Assembly: GCF_019279795.1 (NCBI RefSeq)
Contig: NC_056726.1
Location: 1,011,966,107 to 1,012,030,106, forward strand
Source: Protopterus annectens
Taxonomy: Eukaryota > Chordata > Ceratodontiformes > Protopteridae
Direction of reading: 5' to 3'
DNA: 64,000 nucleotides
Shown here: piece after piece, positions 46,190-58,960 of the stretch
Layout of the letters: each line of letters opens with the position of its first letter
Numbering within the stretch: position 1 is the stretch's first letter
Notes under the pieces: model-generated
The model's database searches: none
What the model saw: only the letters and a program-made list of their open reading frames with translations
Told to the model about the DNA's origin: nothing
Program-made: the position numbers and the translations under genes

Positions 46190-46405
46190 ACATTGAATAC
46201 TACAGGTATATCCAGTAGTGGGACAAGCCACATATTACCAAGTGCAGAAACATTGCAGTGACTATTGAACACTACAGGTATATCCAGTAGTGGGACAAGC
46301 CACATATTACCAAGTGCAGAAACATTGCAGTGACCATTGAACACTACAGGTATATCCAGTAGTGGGACAAGCCACACATTACCAAGTGCAGAAACGTTGC
46401 AGTGA
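46190..46405. repeat. Three tandem copies of a 72-bp unit
   Basis: TACAGGTATATCCAGTAGTG recurs at 46201, 46273 and 46345, exactly 72 bases apart. Copies differ by a few substitutions. As 72 is divisible by three, the minus strand stays open with a 24-residue repeat (WLVPLLDIPVVF...), probably incidental. Confidence 0.9.
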
Positions 46406-47104
46406 CAGTGTCAGAACTTTCAACAATGTGAAGCACACAAAGACTGCCATCATTATCAATACAGGGCATTCTGGTGTACAGCTGCCATATCCATCATGTG
46501 TGTACTTGCAGCCCATATTACTGTGTTATATATGTTATGACATCAGTATTCATTTTGCTACATACATGACTTTGCTGTCTCTTTACTTTGCCACTGCAGG
46601 ATATAGTACAGTCCACAACCTCTACACAGCAGGAGTCCTGAAGTGCACAAACACATGGTATGTGTTGTGTATGCAACACATTCTGTATGTTTTAACAGAG
46701 TTCACTTAATGCGATCTGTAATTTAATTTTCATCTGTTCAGGTCTCATCCTTTCCAAGACCTTCAACTCGCAGTTATTCTACTTCTCAACATGGCATTGT
46801 ATCCCCATTCATCTTCTCTGTGGATCAACCAGGGCAGGATGTGTCTGTACGTGGTCATGGTAGGGCGGCCCATGGTGTGAACCAACAATGAGGCTGACCA
46901 AGACTGTGTTAGTGTGGTACACACAGTTGACTCGTTATTTCAAAACCAATGGACTGTGATGTGTTTTCTGAAATACAAATGCCTGCATTATGTCATGCAT
47001 GCTCTCTTTTTTCAAGTTATAATATTGTACTGTGTGTCGCTTATTGTTTACCATACAGTGATACAAACTGATTGTGTATGTATACCTGAATAAAAACCAA
47101 AAAC
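46406..47104. other. Unassigned spacer
   Basis: No recognised element or gene; small open frames only. Confidence 0.4.
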
Positions 47105-47480
47105 TGCGTTGATAAACTTGCAAAAACAAAAAAAGCAGGCAAAGTGTTAGCTAAGTCCACAAAGATGAACCACCACTTAGAAGTAAAAAATGATTGCAAG
47201 CTTTATTCCAAAAATAAAACGGTATTACAATGTTAGCGCTTTTGTTTAAATATTAAACTTCTTCAGACATCATTTTAAAATTTTCCCTCAATTTTAAATA
47301 CATTTCCTTATAGTGACAATTTCCTCTTCATCAAGTAACATTTCATTTAAAGCAATATTCAGTTTTAAAAACACACACAACAATGCTGCCCCATTCATGC
47401 ATATAAAACCTTACTCAACTCTAAATTCATTATAAATTATCTTATTTCCTTTGTGAAACGCATTTATTTTATCTTACTTC
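47105..47480 (-). mobile_element. Penelope-like element terminus (tentative), with a degenerate hammerhead-like core
   Basis: On the minus strand the order CTGAAGAAG, a short perfect hairpin (GTTTAA-TAT-TTAAAC), AAAAGCGCTAAC, then TTTTTGGAATAAAGCTTGCA matches the typical end of Penelope-like elements. There, a CTGANGA...GAAAC hammerhead core precedes a 3' segment ending in an AATAAA-type stretch. No RT or GIY-YIG coding was recognised nearby. The extent is uncertain. Confidence 0.4.
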
Positions 47481-48106
47481 TTTTTAACGCATTAAGCTTC
47501 AAGATTGGAGTTATAGAACTTCATTCATTGATTCCTGGCCAGCTGTCTGCTTGTAACCTTACTTGCCATTCAAGCTCTCAATTCTAATAAGCCCCATGCT
47601 TTTTTATCATCTATTACTACACTGTCAATGATGTAGCTAAATATGGAGCTTTCTGTATTTTCTTTAGGGTGAAATAATTACTTGTGGTGGAATGTAATGG
47701 TTATAACTTCCATCATCTGCCAAAGATCTGAGGTCTATGTATTTTTACAGGTAGATACTAAATACTGCTAGCTTCTAGCACTGGGGGTTTCTTCTGGGAA
47801 CTAGAGTCAGATGACAAGAAATGTCATTCTGCAAGCTATTCCAGCAATAATATTTGAGTTATTAATTTGAGACGTCACATTCTGTATTCTGTCTTGGACC
47901 CGATGAACCATTCACTGCACATCTGCCTTGCTCTAATGAAGTAAGTTTTTAGGATACAGTAATTCTTAGATATACTCAGGAATATAGAAAAGCTTAGTTT
48001 AGATATTTTTCTTAGAGACTGTCCTGCAATATTGTTTTAAATATTTCCTAAGGTTTTCAACTCTGTCACTTAAAAACAGGAAAATATTTGATATACATTT
48101 AATTAT
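47481..48106. other. Unassigned A/T-rich spacer
   Basis: No recognised gene or element. Confidence 0.4.
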
Positions 48107-48120
48107 ATATTTAAAGGTTT

Positions 48121-48338
48121 CTTGGTGCTGCGGTAGCATTGTCGCCACATAGTTAGACATTGCCCGTTCAATTCTCAGTTACAGCATCTTCTGTGTGGTG
48201 ACATGCATGAATGGGCATTCCTTTGAAGGTTGTGCGTTAGGCCCGGCCAGCCAGCATGTAAAACTCTGCCAATCATTAGCGGACCAGAGTTCAGCTGTGG
48301 CGACCCCTAACCGGGAAAAGCCAAAACTTACAAAAACA
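48121..48338 (+). mobile_element. tRNA-derived SINE (family 2, copy 2) with 14-bp target duplication
   Basis: ATATTTAAAGGTTT occurs at 48107-48120 and 48339-48352, a clean 14-bp duplication. The body begins CTTGGTGCTGCGGTAGCATT (A-box region), has a weak B box (CGTTCAATTCTC), and ends CTGTGGCGACCCCTAACCGG followed by GAAAAGCC and an A-rich tail. It is the same family as 45128-45377. The perfect duplication suggests it is the younger of the two. Confidence 0.85.
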
Positions 48339-48352
48339 ATATTTAAAGGTTT

Positions 48353-51300
48353 CATTGTGGCTGATCTATGTATAGATATTTACGTTTTAGAGTACTTGCA
48401 TATTTATTTGGTGACACTGTGTGGGCCACTCCTAACAGCCTCTTGGTCAAGCTACCATATGTATTAGTATTACATAGTAAGATTGGACACCCTTTAAGGG
48501 GCTTAAAGTAGCCAATAAGGAGTTGAGTGGTGGCAGTGATAACTTACCTTATAGTCTGGGCAGAAGGGGCACAGCTAGTAAACCTGTGCCAGCCTCTCCC
48601 AGGTGTGTGCATATCAAACCTGAGTGTGTCAGCTACTTGGGCAGGGAGACAAAGCACCGATTGAACAGAGGGTGCTGGTATGTCTTGGTCACTCAGATCT
48701 CAACTCCATAGCTGTGCCAGTGGGGAGCCTTATTGGGGATCTGGAGAGACTCCAACCCCAGAATGAATGTGGCCTCTGTGCACTAAGGGAAATTGCACTC
48801 AAAGCAAGAGAGCTGCATCTGGAAATACTGTGTGCCAGTTATCTTCCCAGTGTACATCCCCACGAGTAGGGATTGCAGCTCCTTGATTACTGGTCCAGTG
48901 GTGGGTCATCACACAATGTTACAGAACTGGTACATTACAGTTCTCTATTCCATGTGTGGATGTGATCCACCTTGTTGCATATTGCTGCCAGGATACCACT
49001 GGCAGCTGTCTGCAATACTCCCCACAGCAGCCCCCATGTGTTTCTGAAATGTCCCAGATGCAAGTACACCCAGGCTGGGACACGCTTTGGTTTCAAGGGG
49101 AATAGGGTTTACTCAGAGTATGTGCAGATGCACGTTGTATAGTGTGCATCATCCTGGTCTGACTGGTTCAGTTGTCAGACTCTAGCTGGCTGCCTTCTAG
49201 GCCACACCCTCATTTATGGCTTACATCACTATTTTAGTACATTACCAGGAGGTTGCATTTTTATATTTTTGTTTTGCTTCAGATTTTGCTGTAATCCATA
49301 GCACTTCATTGAATTCCTTGGGGTCCAAAATGTACATACCAATAATTTCAGAAATGGAGCTGGTGTGGCCGTTTGTCACATTTGAGTCAAGCTGCAGTGT
49401 GTATACAGTTTTGGAATTAGTGGCATACATGGAATCCCTAATTATCACACTGAATACTTACTTGGTCTGCCTTTACCATGTCTTCCAGAATCATGACCAC
49501 AGCAGGTGTCTTCCTTCTGTATGCTGCACTGTCCACAAACAGCTTCTGCATGCTTCACAGAATCAAGCCCATGCGCTATCACAACTAAAGGGGTGGTAAC
49601 ATTACTGGAAAGTTAACTGGCATGGCAACTGAGGTTAAATGCATGTGAAGCCAGAAATAAGTGATTATATTTCTATGGTTCGGGTTTGGGTCACCATCCT
49701 TTACTACAGTAAGGTAGTATGAGATTCCTTTTAGAAGTTGATCTAATCATTTGAGATAGGCATTTAAAGTCTGAAGTCCCATGAAAAGGTAAAGGACTTG
49801 TTGCATGACAGCTTAGATTGTTGGCTACTACTCTTCAGAATGTCTGTCTGACTTGAAATTTCTTCCATCAGTTCCTCTCCAACTTGTGCAGACATTCAAA
49901 TGAATGTGTTTATACTTGGATCCAAGTTTCCCCTCCAACCAGGATCTACTTTGCATATCAAAAGAAAGTTTTACCTCAGAGGGTCATTTCACCATGACAA
50001 ATACTCCAATTACTTTAGAATATTGCATCAAGAGCAAGATTCAGGTAGAACTGGAAAGATCCATCCAAATAGTGTCATTTTAATTCTTGTCCTTTAAATT
50101 TGACCTATTGCAACTTCCCCCAATACTGAACTATAAAGGAAAAAGCCAAGCTTGTAATATTTTCCCCAAAATCCTTAAACTCAAGCTCCTGACTTGCTTT
50201 GATATTCCCCACATGCACCACTTTGATTCCCACGCAGGAAGGGCCTATATTATGGTTAGAGCAGACTATACTGCTGGGCCTATCTTGTTGGCCAAGACAG
50301 CCTAGATTATGTTAACTACACCCCAATAAATTTTATATATACACCCCTATTTTAAACCCACTCTGCTTGCTCATTTGAGATAAATTAGGTTGACCACCTA
50401 TCACTAAATCTGCTTCTGAAACCTTTCCCCAGTTAAGACAATACCACTCAACCTCTTAGAACAAGAGATCTGGACAGTCAAGTAATTGGGGGGACAGGAC
50501 AAAGGCCCAAAAATAAGGACACTAAGATGGTCAATTTTCTGAAGGATATTCGATCTAGAAAAGTCAGTTTTGACTTCAAATAAGTTGCCATAAAACAATT
50601 GAAAGACCAAAAATGAGCCTCAAATCTAGACAGCTGATGGGAGAGTGGTTTACAATGTCAGGCTGTGGCCAAAATAGCCTTAAGTCCACTACCATGGTAT
50701 ATACAACCTAGAAAAATCTAGTACATGTGAATATATACATGGTCTAAAACAGCTACAACTGAGCAACAAAACAGGTCTGCTTAGACTCATTCACTAGTCC
50801 TTTCATTTACAGTGGTGCACTTGGGACTTTCTACCATGCCTTAAATTCAACACAATACACTGCTAGAGAAGCCTGTGTACCTCCCCCAACAGGGCTGAAA
50901 GCCAAATGACAGTACACAACCATTTACGTACCATAGCCTATAGCATTCTCCCACCCCATAAACTCAGACCTCTACATACTGGGAGCAGAACAGTGCTGCA
51001 ACTCGCATCCATGGTGGGGGGTACAAGTGTTTTGGGGGTCAGTAAATTAAGTCTTATAACCAACCAGTTAGGTCACATGGAGTAGGTGTATATTCTTGTG
51101 CCAAAGCTGACCTGCACTGTTCATCCACAGAGCTGGTATTCTGTATTCACATGCATTGCTCACAATTACAGTACAACATACTCAGCACAAGCCCATTTTG
51201 CTTTCTGCAACTTTCTCCAATTAGTAATTTTGGACTACAGGCAAGAAACCTGGAGAACCCTTGCCAGTTTTGAATGCACACTCAACTGAATTAGCTCACT

Positions 51301-52025
51301 TATGACCTCCAAACGGACAACTTGCATTATTAATCTGTTGAGTGTTCTAGCATTACAAAGCATTTAGCTTTTTGACCAGCTTTAGTTAGGAACAAAGCTT
51401 CGTATTGTAATTTTGTACAGGTAGTTACTATACAGTAGGAAACTAGTTCCAGACAGTTACTTCGTGGTATCCAAATGGGTTGGCCTGTCCAGAGAATAAC
51501 GTACCAATTCCACAAGATGTAATTTGCATTAAAAGGGTAACAGCAGTAGGCAAGCCTCAGTGATAAGGCTAAGATAATGGGCTTGAACCTGAATGTGCCA
51601 TCCACAGACCAGATACCAATTTGGAACATAAAGGATGCTAGACTGTTAGGACAGTGGGGTTATGTAGTTGTACCCCTGTTTGAAGCAAGTCCCAAAACAA
51701 GAATGGCTAATTTACCAGCAATTACAGCTAGTACAGAGCCAATGTTCAGCAGAGGTCTGGGGAAGAAACTCCAGATGGGAAGACAATATGAAGTTCACTT
51801 GCAGTCTACCACCAGTAGAATTTATGCACTAGTCTGCTGCTCCCACTGCTTAGAGGGATCATGCAGTTTTGACTAGGTACCTCAAGTGAGGGTTACTCAA
51901 GTTTCATTACCTTCATCTTGGAAGGTTAAAATAAGGCCAATCTGTTCAACTGCAGCAGTTTCAATGGGCATTCTATTCTCCCCCACAAATACCAATCACA
52001 GCTCAAACATGGGCAGCAGAAAAAG
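48353..52025. other. Unassigned region, no supported gene
   Basis: Mixed-composition DNA with chance frames. One plus-strand frame at 48624-48869 (81 codons) has a helical C-terminal half (SLIGDLERLQPQNECG, LREIALKARELHLEIL). It is vaguely like the C-terminal part of Myb-like transposon proteins, but with no start context or homologue I can name. Frames at 49216-49599 and 51577-51876 have no recognisable content. Confidence 0.35.
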
Positions 52026-52225
52026 TACAGTTTTGTACCTACCATAAATGTAGATGTTCGAGGATCTCCATTGCTGCAGTCCTGACTAATGGGTACTCCG
52101 CTGCCCACCATCGAATACCAAAGAATCTCTCTGCCGGGTCATGGCGCCCGCCCAATACAAGGCTAGATCTGGCGACGGGTCATGGGCGCCGAGACTGACA
52201 TGGTGTCAGTATAAATGCCATAACA
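52026..52225. repeat. DIRS left inverted terminal repeat
   Basis: CCATTGCTGCAGTCCTGACT at about 52068, then GGGTACTCC, GCTAGATCTGGCG and GTGTCAGTATAAATGC, reappear inverted at the right end (59600-59788). A few small indels distinguish the two. Confidence 0.85.
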
Positions 52226-52299
52226 TCAGTCTTCAGAATGCAAAAAAACCACCACCCAAAACCCCAAACTAAAAAGAAAAAGGAAGGAGGGAGGAAAAT

Positions 52300-52390
52300 T
52301 GGACTGCAGCAATGGAGATCCTCGAACATCTACATTTATGGTAGGTACAAAACTGTACTATGTCTCCCATTGCTGCAGTCTAGAATCCCA
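52300..52390. repeat. DIRS internal complementary region
   Basis: GGACTGCAGCAATGGAGATC through GGTACAAAACTGTAC (52300-52358) is the reverse complement of the outer left repeat (52024-52082). It is followed by CCCATTGCTGCAGTC, matching the terminal repeats in the other sense. Such a region templates completion of the ends in the DIRS replication model. Confidence 0.8.
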
Positions 52391-52419
52391 GAGCAACGGA
52401 AAAAAGGGAGGTTGGTCAA

Positions 52420-53430
52420 CTAAATAGCCTGAGGAGCTGCAGACATGCCCTGTAAGACTGCAGTGGCAAACCCAGCCCTAGACCTAGAATAAAGAGGCAA
52501 ATGATAATGCTTTGTAAAGGTATGTACAGAACTCCAGGTAGCTGCCTCTAGAATGTCTTTAGTAGCTACCCCTCTTAAAAAAGCAGTAGATGTGGCCGTA
52601 GCCCTAGTAGAATGAGGCCTGATCCCAACTGGAACCTCTTTTCCATGATGAGAATAACAAAAAGCAATACAATGGCCAATCCACTTGGAAATAGTTTGTT
52701 TCGAGACAGCTTTTCCATGTGAAGTCACAGCAAACGAAACAAATAACTGTTGAGAACTTCTGAACTCTTTGGTTCTGAACAAATATCGTAACTGCCTATG
52801 TACATCCAAAGAATGCAAAACTTTTTCCCCTTCAGTTTGGGGGTTAGCATAAAAAGTAGGCAAATGTATAGATTGGTTCAATGCCACATTAGAAATCACT
52901 TTAGGCAGAAAAGTAGGATTAGTACGCAAGGAAACTCTCACTCGGTGAAAAATCAGAAAAGGTTCCACTGCCATGAGAGCCTGTAATTCAGATACCCTTC
53001 TAGCAGAAGTAACAGCCAATAAAAAAGCAGTCTTCCAAGACAACAACTTCAAGTCAGCGCTGCAGGTTCAAAAGGAGGCAGAGTCAGCTTTTCCAAAACA
53101 AAATTAAGATCCCAAGTAGGAGTAGGAGCCCTCCGTGGGGGTCTTATATTCTGAAACTGTTTAAGCAATGGATGTGAAAATAAAGGAGGGTCACCATCAT
53201 AGTGAGCAGAAATAGCTGCAGCATGCACTTTAACAGAAGAGAAAGACAAACCCTTGTCCAATAACAGTCAAATATTGCAATGTACAACTCAAATCAGGCA
53301 ATGTGACATCAAAGCCTTCAGCTGAACTCCAAAGAAAAAATCTCTTCCATTTATCAGCATAAACTTTGAGTACTAGGACGCCTGGCTTCCAAAAGAACAT
53401 CCAAAACTTGAGGGAGCTGAAGGCCCTCAT
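52420..53430 (-). pseudogene. DIRS tyrosine recombinase region
   Basis: The minus strand shows the tyrosine recombinase fold: TSARRVSELQAL (first Arg region), a middle ISKWIGHCIAF helix, then GIRPHSTRATATS (HxxR-type box) and a downstream SSVHTFTKHYH segment with the candidate tyrosine. It would join circular cDNA to target DNA. Fossil. The last 210 codons are open. Confidence 0.75.
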
Positions 53431-53433
53431 TCT

Positions 53434-55250
53434 CTAAAACTGAATGCGCCAGGCTGTCAGGTGTAGGGATTGCACCCTGACATTGAGAAAATGATTGTTT
53501 TCTTGAGACAATAAGTGAGGAATCCATGGTAATGGCCAAGGGGCCCCCTGAATTAAGCTCCTCAACAGAGGGTACCAATGCTGACTAGGCCAATCTGGTG
53601 CTATAAGGATCATGCACGGTTTGTCCCTCCTGACTTTCAACAGGACTTTTGGAAGAAGAGGCAGAGGAGGAAAGGCATACACGTGAAGGTTGCTCCAACT
53701 GAAGGATAGTGCATCTATTTTCCAGGCTTTCGGATGAAACAGCCTTGTGCAAAACAGAGGTAGTTGGAAATTCAGAGAAGCGAACAGATCTATGTCTGGA
53801 GTTCCCCAAGCCATGGTCAACTGACGAAACACCTGAGGATCCAACTGCCATTCGTGAGGATCCACCATTTGCCTGCTCAGAACATCCGCTAACTAATTCT
53901 GTACCCCTGGCAGAAACTGCGCTCGAAGAGTGATGTGCAGATTCAAAGCAGTTTCCCATAACAGCATTGCTTGTCTGCAAAGAGGGTAAGAATGAGTTCC
54001 CCCCTGCTTGTTGATGTACCACATGACAGTTGTGTTGTCTGTTCGAATCAACACCAGTCCCGGTCGAAGTAGATCCTTGAATGCTTTTAAGGCAAATTGA
54101 ACTGCCAGCATCTCCTTCATATTGATATGCAAGTGAAGCAACTCCGGGGGCCAAAGGTCTTGAATCCATTTTCCTTTGAAATGAGCACCCCAGGCTGACT
54201 CAGAGGCGTCTGTCGTTAATATCTGACTTGCCTCTGGTTGGGTCACAGAGAGTCCCTTGTTTAGGTGACATTCCTGAGCCCACCACACAAATTCCTTCTG
54301 AATGGAAGGAAGAATCCGAATGACAGTGTCCAAATCGTGGCTGTGTCGAGTCCAAACGCTTTTGAGATACCATTGTAACTTCCTCATATGCAGTTTGGCA
54401 TTGGGAAGTACTAGAATGCAAGATGCCATGAACCCCAAGGCTTGAAGGACTGTCCTTGCAGTCAGCCTGGACAGTACTGATAGCTGTAGGAAGTACTGGT
54501 GAAGATTTCTTTGTTTGTCCGGGGTAAGAAATGCCATCTGAGTCGCTGTATTCAGTCTCACACCCAGAAAACACATCTCTCGTGAGGGTACTAGACTGGA
54601 CTTTATTTGAATACCCCAGGCATCTGTCATCACATACTGCAGATGTCGAAGTAGTTCGTGCTTGCCTTGAGCCAGTATCAAACAATCGTCCAGATAAGGA
54701 TAAATCTGAATTCCTTTTAGTCTGAGAAAAGCTATTACTGGAGCCAGGACTTTTGTGAATACCCTGGGCGCAGTAGATAAGCCAAAGGGCAATGCAGAGA
54801 ACTGATAATGCAAATTCCCAGTCAAACCTCAGGAATTTCCTGCAACTGGGCCTGATAGGAATGTGAAGATAGGCCTCCTTGAGATCCAAAGTCACCATCC
54901 AGTGATCCCTGCCCAGCATAGGCAACAGCTGTTGCAGTGTTAACATCTTGAATTTGAATTTCCAGAAAGGTGTTTAGAATGGATAAATCCAGAATGGGCC
55001 TCCAAGTATTTCCTTCTTTGGCACTAAGAAACGGAATAAAACCAGAAGGAACTTCCTGTATTGCTCCCAACTGGAGCAGAGAAGTAATCTGTGCCTGTGC
55101 TTCCAGTCTTTGCTGATGAGGCACATCCGGCATACCTTTGAAAGGCGGGAATGTGTGAAAATAAAATATGTAGCCTCGAGTTACAATGTCCAACACCCAA
55201 ATGCCAATTCCTTTTGAAAAGTCCCAGTTTTAGAGGAGCTGCCAGCAAAG
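53434..55250 (-). pseudogene. DIRS RT and RNase H region
   Basis: The minus strand reads an RT with FLSAKEGNTWRPILDLS, MVTLDLKEAYLHIPI, FSALPFGLSTAPRVFTK and the catalytic YPYLDDCLI. RNase H follows (ILTTDASESAWGAH, VLIRTDNTTVMWYINKQGG), then the DIRS-typical PDIDLFASLNFQLPLF region. Fossil, in more than one open frame. The 5' side is cut off from gag by CR1-f. Confidence 0.8.
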
Positions 55251-55364
55251 CAGAGTCCGGCAGCTGAAGACACAGGTCATTGGGTCTGCTTCCGAAAGGA
55301 CTGACCCCTGCCCTCCCCAGCAGAAGGGGTAGAAGAACTCAAACCTAGAAGTGGTTTTGATCAT

Positions 55365-57947
55365 GCGTTCCGGCCCCAAAACCCGGACCACACCACAAAA
55401 GGAGGGGGTGTATCCATATTCATAAAGGATACTCACACCTCCAGGTTGGGGAAACCATCCAGGTGCAACTAACCATAGGCAAAACTGCTCTACAAATTGT
55501 AGCATGCTACAGGCCACCCTCTCAAACTCAGGAACCCCACACAGCCTTCCTGAAGACACTGGAGGGTATAAATGTATCTCCAAACACCATCATATTGGGT
55601 GACTTCAACGAATATAGACTGGGAACATTACTCAAGCCCTAACTTTCTAGCCCAACGGTTCCTGTAGTTCATAAATTCAAATGCCATGGAACAGCTAGTC
55701 ACTGTTCGAGAGGAGAAAATATACTAGATCTCATTGTCACAAACATGGGGACAAAATGCTCCACACGGAAGTATATCCCTCATTGGTGAGATCTGATCAT
55801 AAACTAATCTCACTGGAAATCCACATCACCCAAGCAAAAAGACCATAGTGAAGAACTTCTCTAAAGCAAACTTCACACTACTCAAGACTGGTGTGGTATC
55901 CTTCAAGGCCCCTGAGCCAGAGGAAACCACAACCCAAGCTGCAGAAGCCCTTACAAATGCCTTCTATGAACACCTCCAGGACTGCATGGATCAGGCAATC
56001 CCAAATAAAACCAAGACTCTTTCCACAAAGGGCAAACGTCCAGTCTGGTGGACCCCAGCCATTAAACTTTACAATAAGAGGAGAAAGCTATTACATGATA
56101 GAACAAAATCCATAAAAGGGAAGTCACCCCGATCATTATTAGTAAAAATACGAGCACTCATAAAATCAACTAAGGCCAATTTTGAGAGAAAAATTGCCAT
56201 GGATTCAAAGGACAATCATAAGGCCTTTTTCAGCTATGTTAGGAACCTGGGTGGAAACTCCCAGATATGCTCAGAATTAGTCCAAAATGATACAAAAGTC
56301 ACTGAACCCACTGACATTGCCAACATGCTGGCAGACAGGTTCAGTGCAAACTCCCCTTCTCCCTAAAGGAGAGAGAACTATCCCAGCCGAGTGTAGCCTC
56401 CCGGACATCTCAAATGCGCAGGTGAAAGCTGCTCTCTAAAGCTAAAAACACAGCATCAATGGGACCGGATGGTGTCCCGGCTGTGTGCTACAGCTAAATG
56501 AGGAATTAAACCCGCACATAAGGCAGCTGTTTAATCTCAGCCTTACCACAGGATCAAGCAGTGGGCAACTGTGGTCCCACTCCACAAAGGCGGTGCCTCG
56601 GACCCTGGTAATTACCGCCCCATAAGCTTAACAAGTCTAGTCTGCAAAGCTATGGAGAGGATCATAATGGAGCTCATAAACAAAGATATAGGGACTTGCA
56701 GACATTGGACCAGACCCAGTTTGGCTTTGTCAAGGGAAGATCATGCCTTTTGAACTTGGTTGACTTCTTGAAACAGTCACCAAAGCCATTGATGAGGGAA
56801 AGGCAGTCCATACAGCCTACCTTGACCTTGCATTTCGCCACAATATACCCCACTGGTATTGTAGAAAACTTACCAGCTTAAATGTAAACCCATATGTCAC
56901 AAGATGGGTTGCAAAACAGAACCCACAGGGTTAGAGTTGCTGGCGCTGTGTCAGACTCCAAGCCGGTCACAAGTGGTGTCCCGCATCTACTTCTCAGAAG
57001 TACAGGCCAACATGGGAGTGACAAAGTATGCAGAAGACTGCAAACTGAGGGGCATAGTGGAAAGTGGATTGGACAGGGATATCCTTGAGAAGGGAGTCAG
57101 GGAAACAGATAGGTGGTGCCAGAGCCATGGCCTGAAGTTGTATAGTCATACCCTTCGGGAAAAACAAGGTAACCCCAAGCTACCATATAGGTGGCAATCC
57201 ACTAAGCACAGAAGAGGTTATCAGGGACCTGGGGACCCAGGTTGACAGTAGCCTTTCTTCTGACACTCACATTGCTAAAGTGGTTAGAAAGACCTTCTAC
57301 ATTGCCCACCTGATCATGAAGGGATTCACATCCAGATCTAGTGAGGTCATTGTTCCCCTGTACTCTTCACTTATCAGACCAATGATAGAGTACAATGCCC
57401 CATTCGGGATGTATCTCACCCGACATCTGCAGCAATTGGAGAGACCCCAAAAGTTCCTCACCAAAAGGATAAAGGGACTCCAAAATCTGTCATATGCTGC
57501 CAGATTGAAGAAATACCGTCTGCTCAGAGGTGACATGTGCCTGACATACAAGGCCATGTCCAACCCGGAATTAATGGACATGCTCCACCTCAAGAAATCC
57601 AAATCCACCAAAACCACTAGAGCAAGCGACTTAAACCTTAGCACGGATATAAATAGGACGTGCTGGAGGGATAGATTTATCACTCAGAGACTCCTATGCT
57701 GTGGAATAAAATCCCGGTCCATGTGAGGCAGAGCACCTCGCTGACTCTGTTCAAGAGAAATCTAGACCTGTGGATGGGAGATCGTGGGTTTACCCCAGGA
57801 ATCATCTCTGTCACTGCTGGACAGAGGCACAACAAACTAATGGGCACAGTATTTTTCATATAAGGGGGTGGTAAGCCACAATAATTTGGGCTAGGCTTAT
57901 AAATGCCTTAGGGCAGATAGCCTAGTATAAACCTATGAACCTATAAA
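55365..57947 (+). mobile_element. CR1-type LINE (CR1-f), 5'-truncated, inserted in the DIRS element
   Basis: The sequence starts inside the endonuclease (FRPQNPDHTTKGGGV). It continues through YRPPSQTQ, ILGDFNEYR, the full linker (VKNFSKANFTLLKTGV, 55848-56366 open, with RPVWWTPAIKLYNKRRK and NHKAFFSYVRNLGG), and RT (VPLHKGGAS, TQFGFVKGRSCLLNL). The C-terminal block (CWRDRFITQRL) and octamer tail (AACCTATGAACCTATAA, about 57930-57947) follow. RT pieces are missing around GVP and the catalytic block (YAEDCKL: first Asp of the DD changed to Glu). Numerous small deletions and frameshifts are present. Being inside DIRS, it is younger than that element. Confidence 0.85.
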
Positions 57948-58960
57948 TAACAGGGCCCTGAAAGGAAGCCCTACCTCTACCACGCCTCGACTTGCCCCTA
58001 GAATGAAAATCAAAGACCATCCCTTAGCAGGCCAATTTCTATTGAACTTAGGGGGCTGAACCTGTAAAAATTCCTTAACCGTCTGCATAGACTTAGCTTT
58101 TTCCTCCATTTTTTTTAAAACTAATTCCACTGGAGGGCCAAAAAGAACAGATTGCAAAGGAGCATCCATAATTCGAGCTTTAACATGCTCTGACAAGGAC
58201 TGATCTTTAAGCCAGGCATGTCTGCGAACAACAGAACTAGTAGCAGCCACCCTGGAAGAAGCTTGTAAAGCATCAAAACCACACTGCAAAGAATGCTTAC
58301 CAACCTGGTCTGAAGCATGCACTAAATCCTGAAGCTCCTTACAGTCAATACCTGCAGCTAAAGCATCTACTTTACATTTCAATTGACAAAAAATTCTGAT
58401 ACCTGAGCATATGAAACTGACAATTTAAAGCCCTCATAGCCAAAGTAGAAGAGGTATACAGTTTACCCCACCTACCCCACCTATCCAGGGCCCTAGCATC
58501 CTTGTCCAGAGGAACTGGATTCTTAACCACAGAAGCCTTAACACCTTTGGGGCCTTGAGAAATAGTTTCCGGATCAGCCCTAGAGAACCCTGTAGTATCT
58601 ATCTGGTTTAACAGGGGCAGGAGGCAGAGAATCTGGGTTAAGGGCAGCCTCAGAAAATACATCCTGAACAACATCCAGTACAGGAGGAATAGCCAAGGGC
58701 CTGTGCCGAGGCAAAAACAAAAATTCTCTCAGCCTTTTACGAGAATCAGAAAAATCCTGGCCTTCCCATTTGAAATGTTCCCTCATGGAATGCAAAGTTT
58801 GAGAAAGAAAAATCTTCTTGAGGGGACGCAGAGGGAGAAACATCCTCAGCCTCCGAATCAGAATAGGGAGGGAAATCCTGAAGGTCTTCCACAGAGGAAT
58901 CTGACTCATTGGAACCCTGTCTCTACCCTGGGCCTCTTCTCAGGTAATTAAAGTAATCAA
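57948..58960 (-). pseudogene. DIRS gag region
   Basis: The minus strand, read from about 58960, has helical segments (MREHFKWEGQDFSDSRKRLR, FSEAALNPDSLPPAP, KDARALDRWGRWGKLY, ATSSVVRRHAWLKD, VLFGPPVELVLKKMEEK) and then a basic tail (FNRNWPAKG). It sits upstream of RT in the expected gag position. Fossil. Confidence 0.65.

Noticed and set aside
46171-46377. 24-residue membrane-like repeat protein on the minus strand
   Set aside because: It arises only from the 72-bp triplication, with no start context or homologue.
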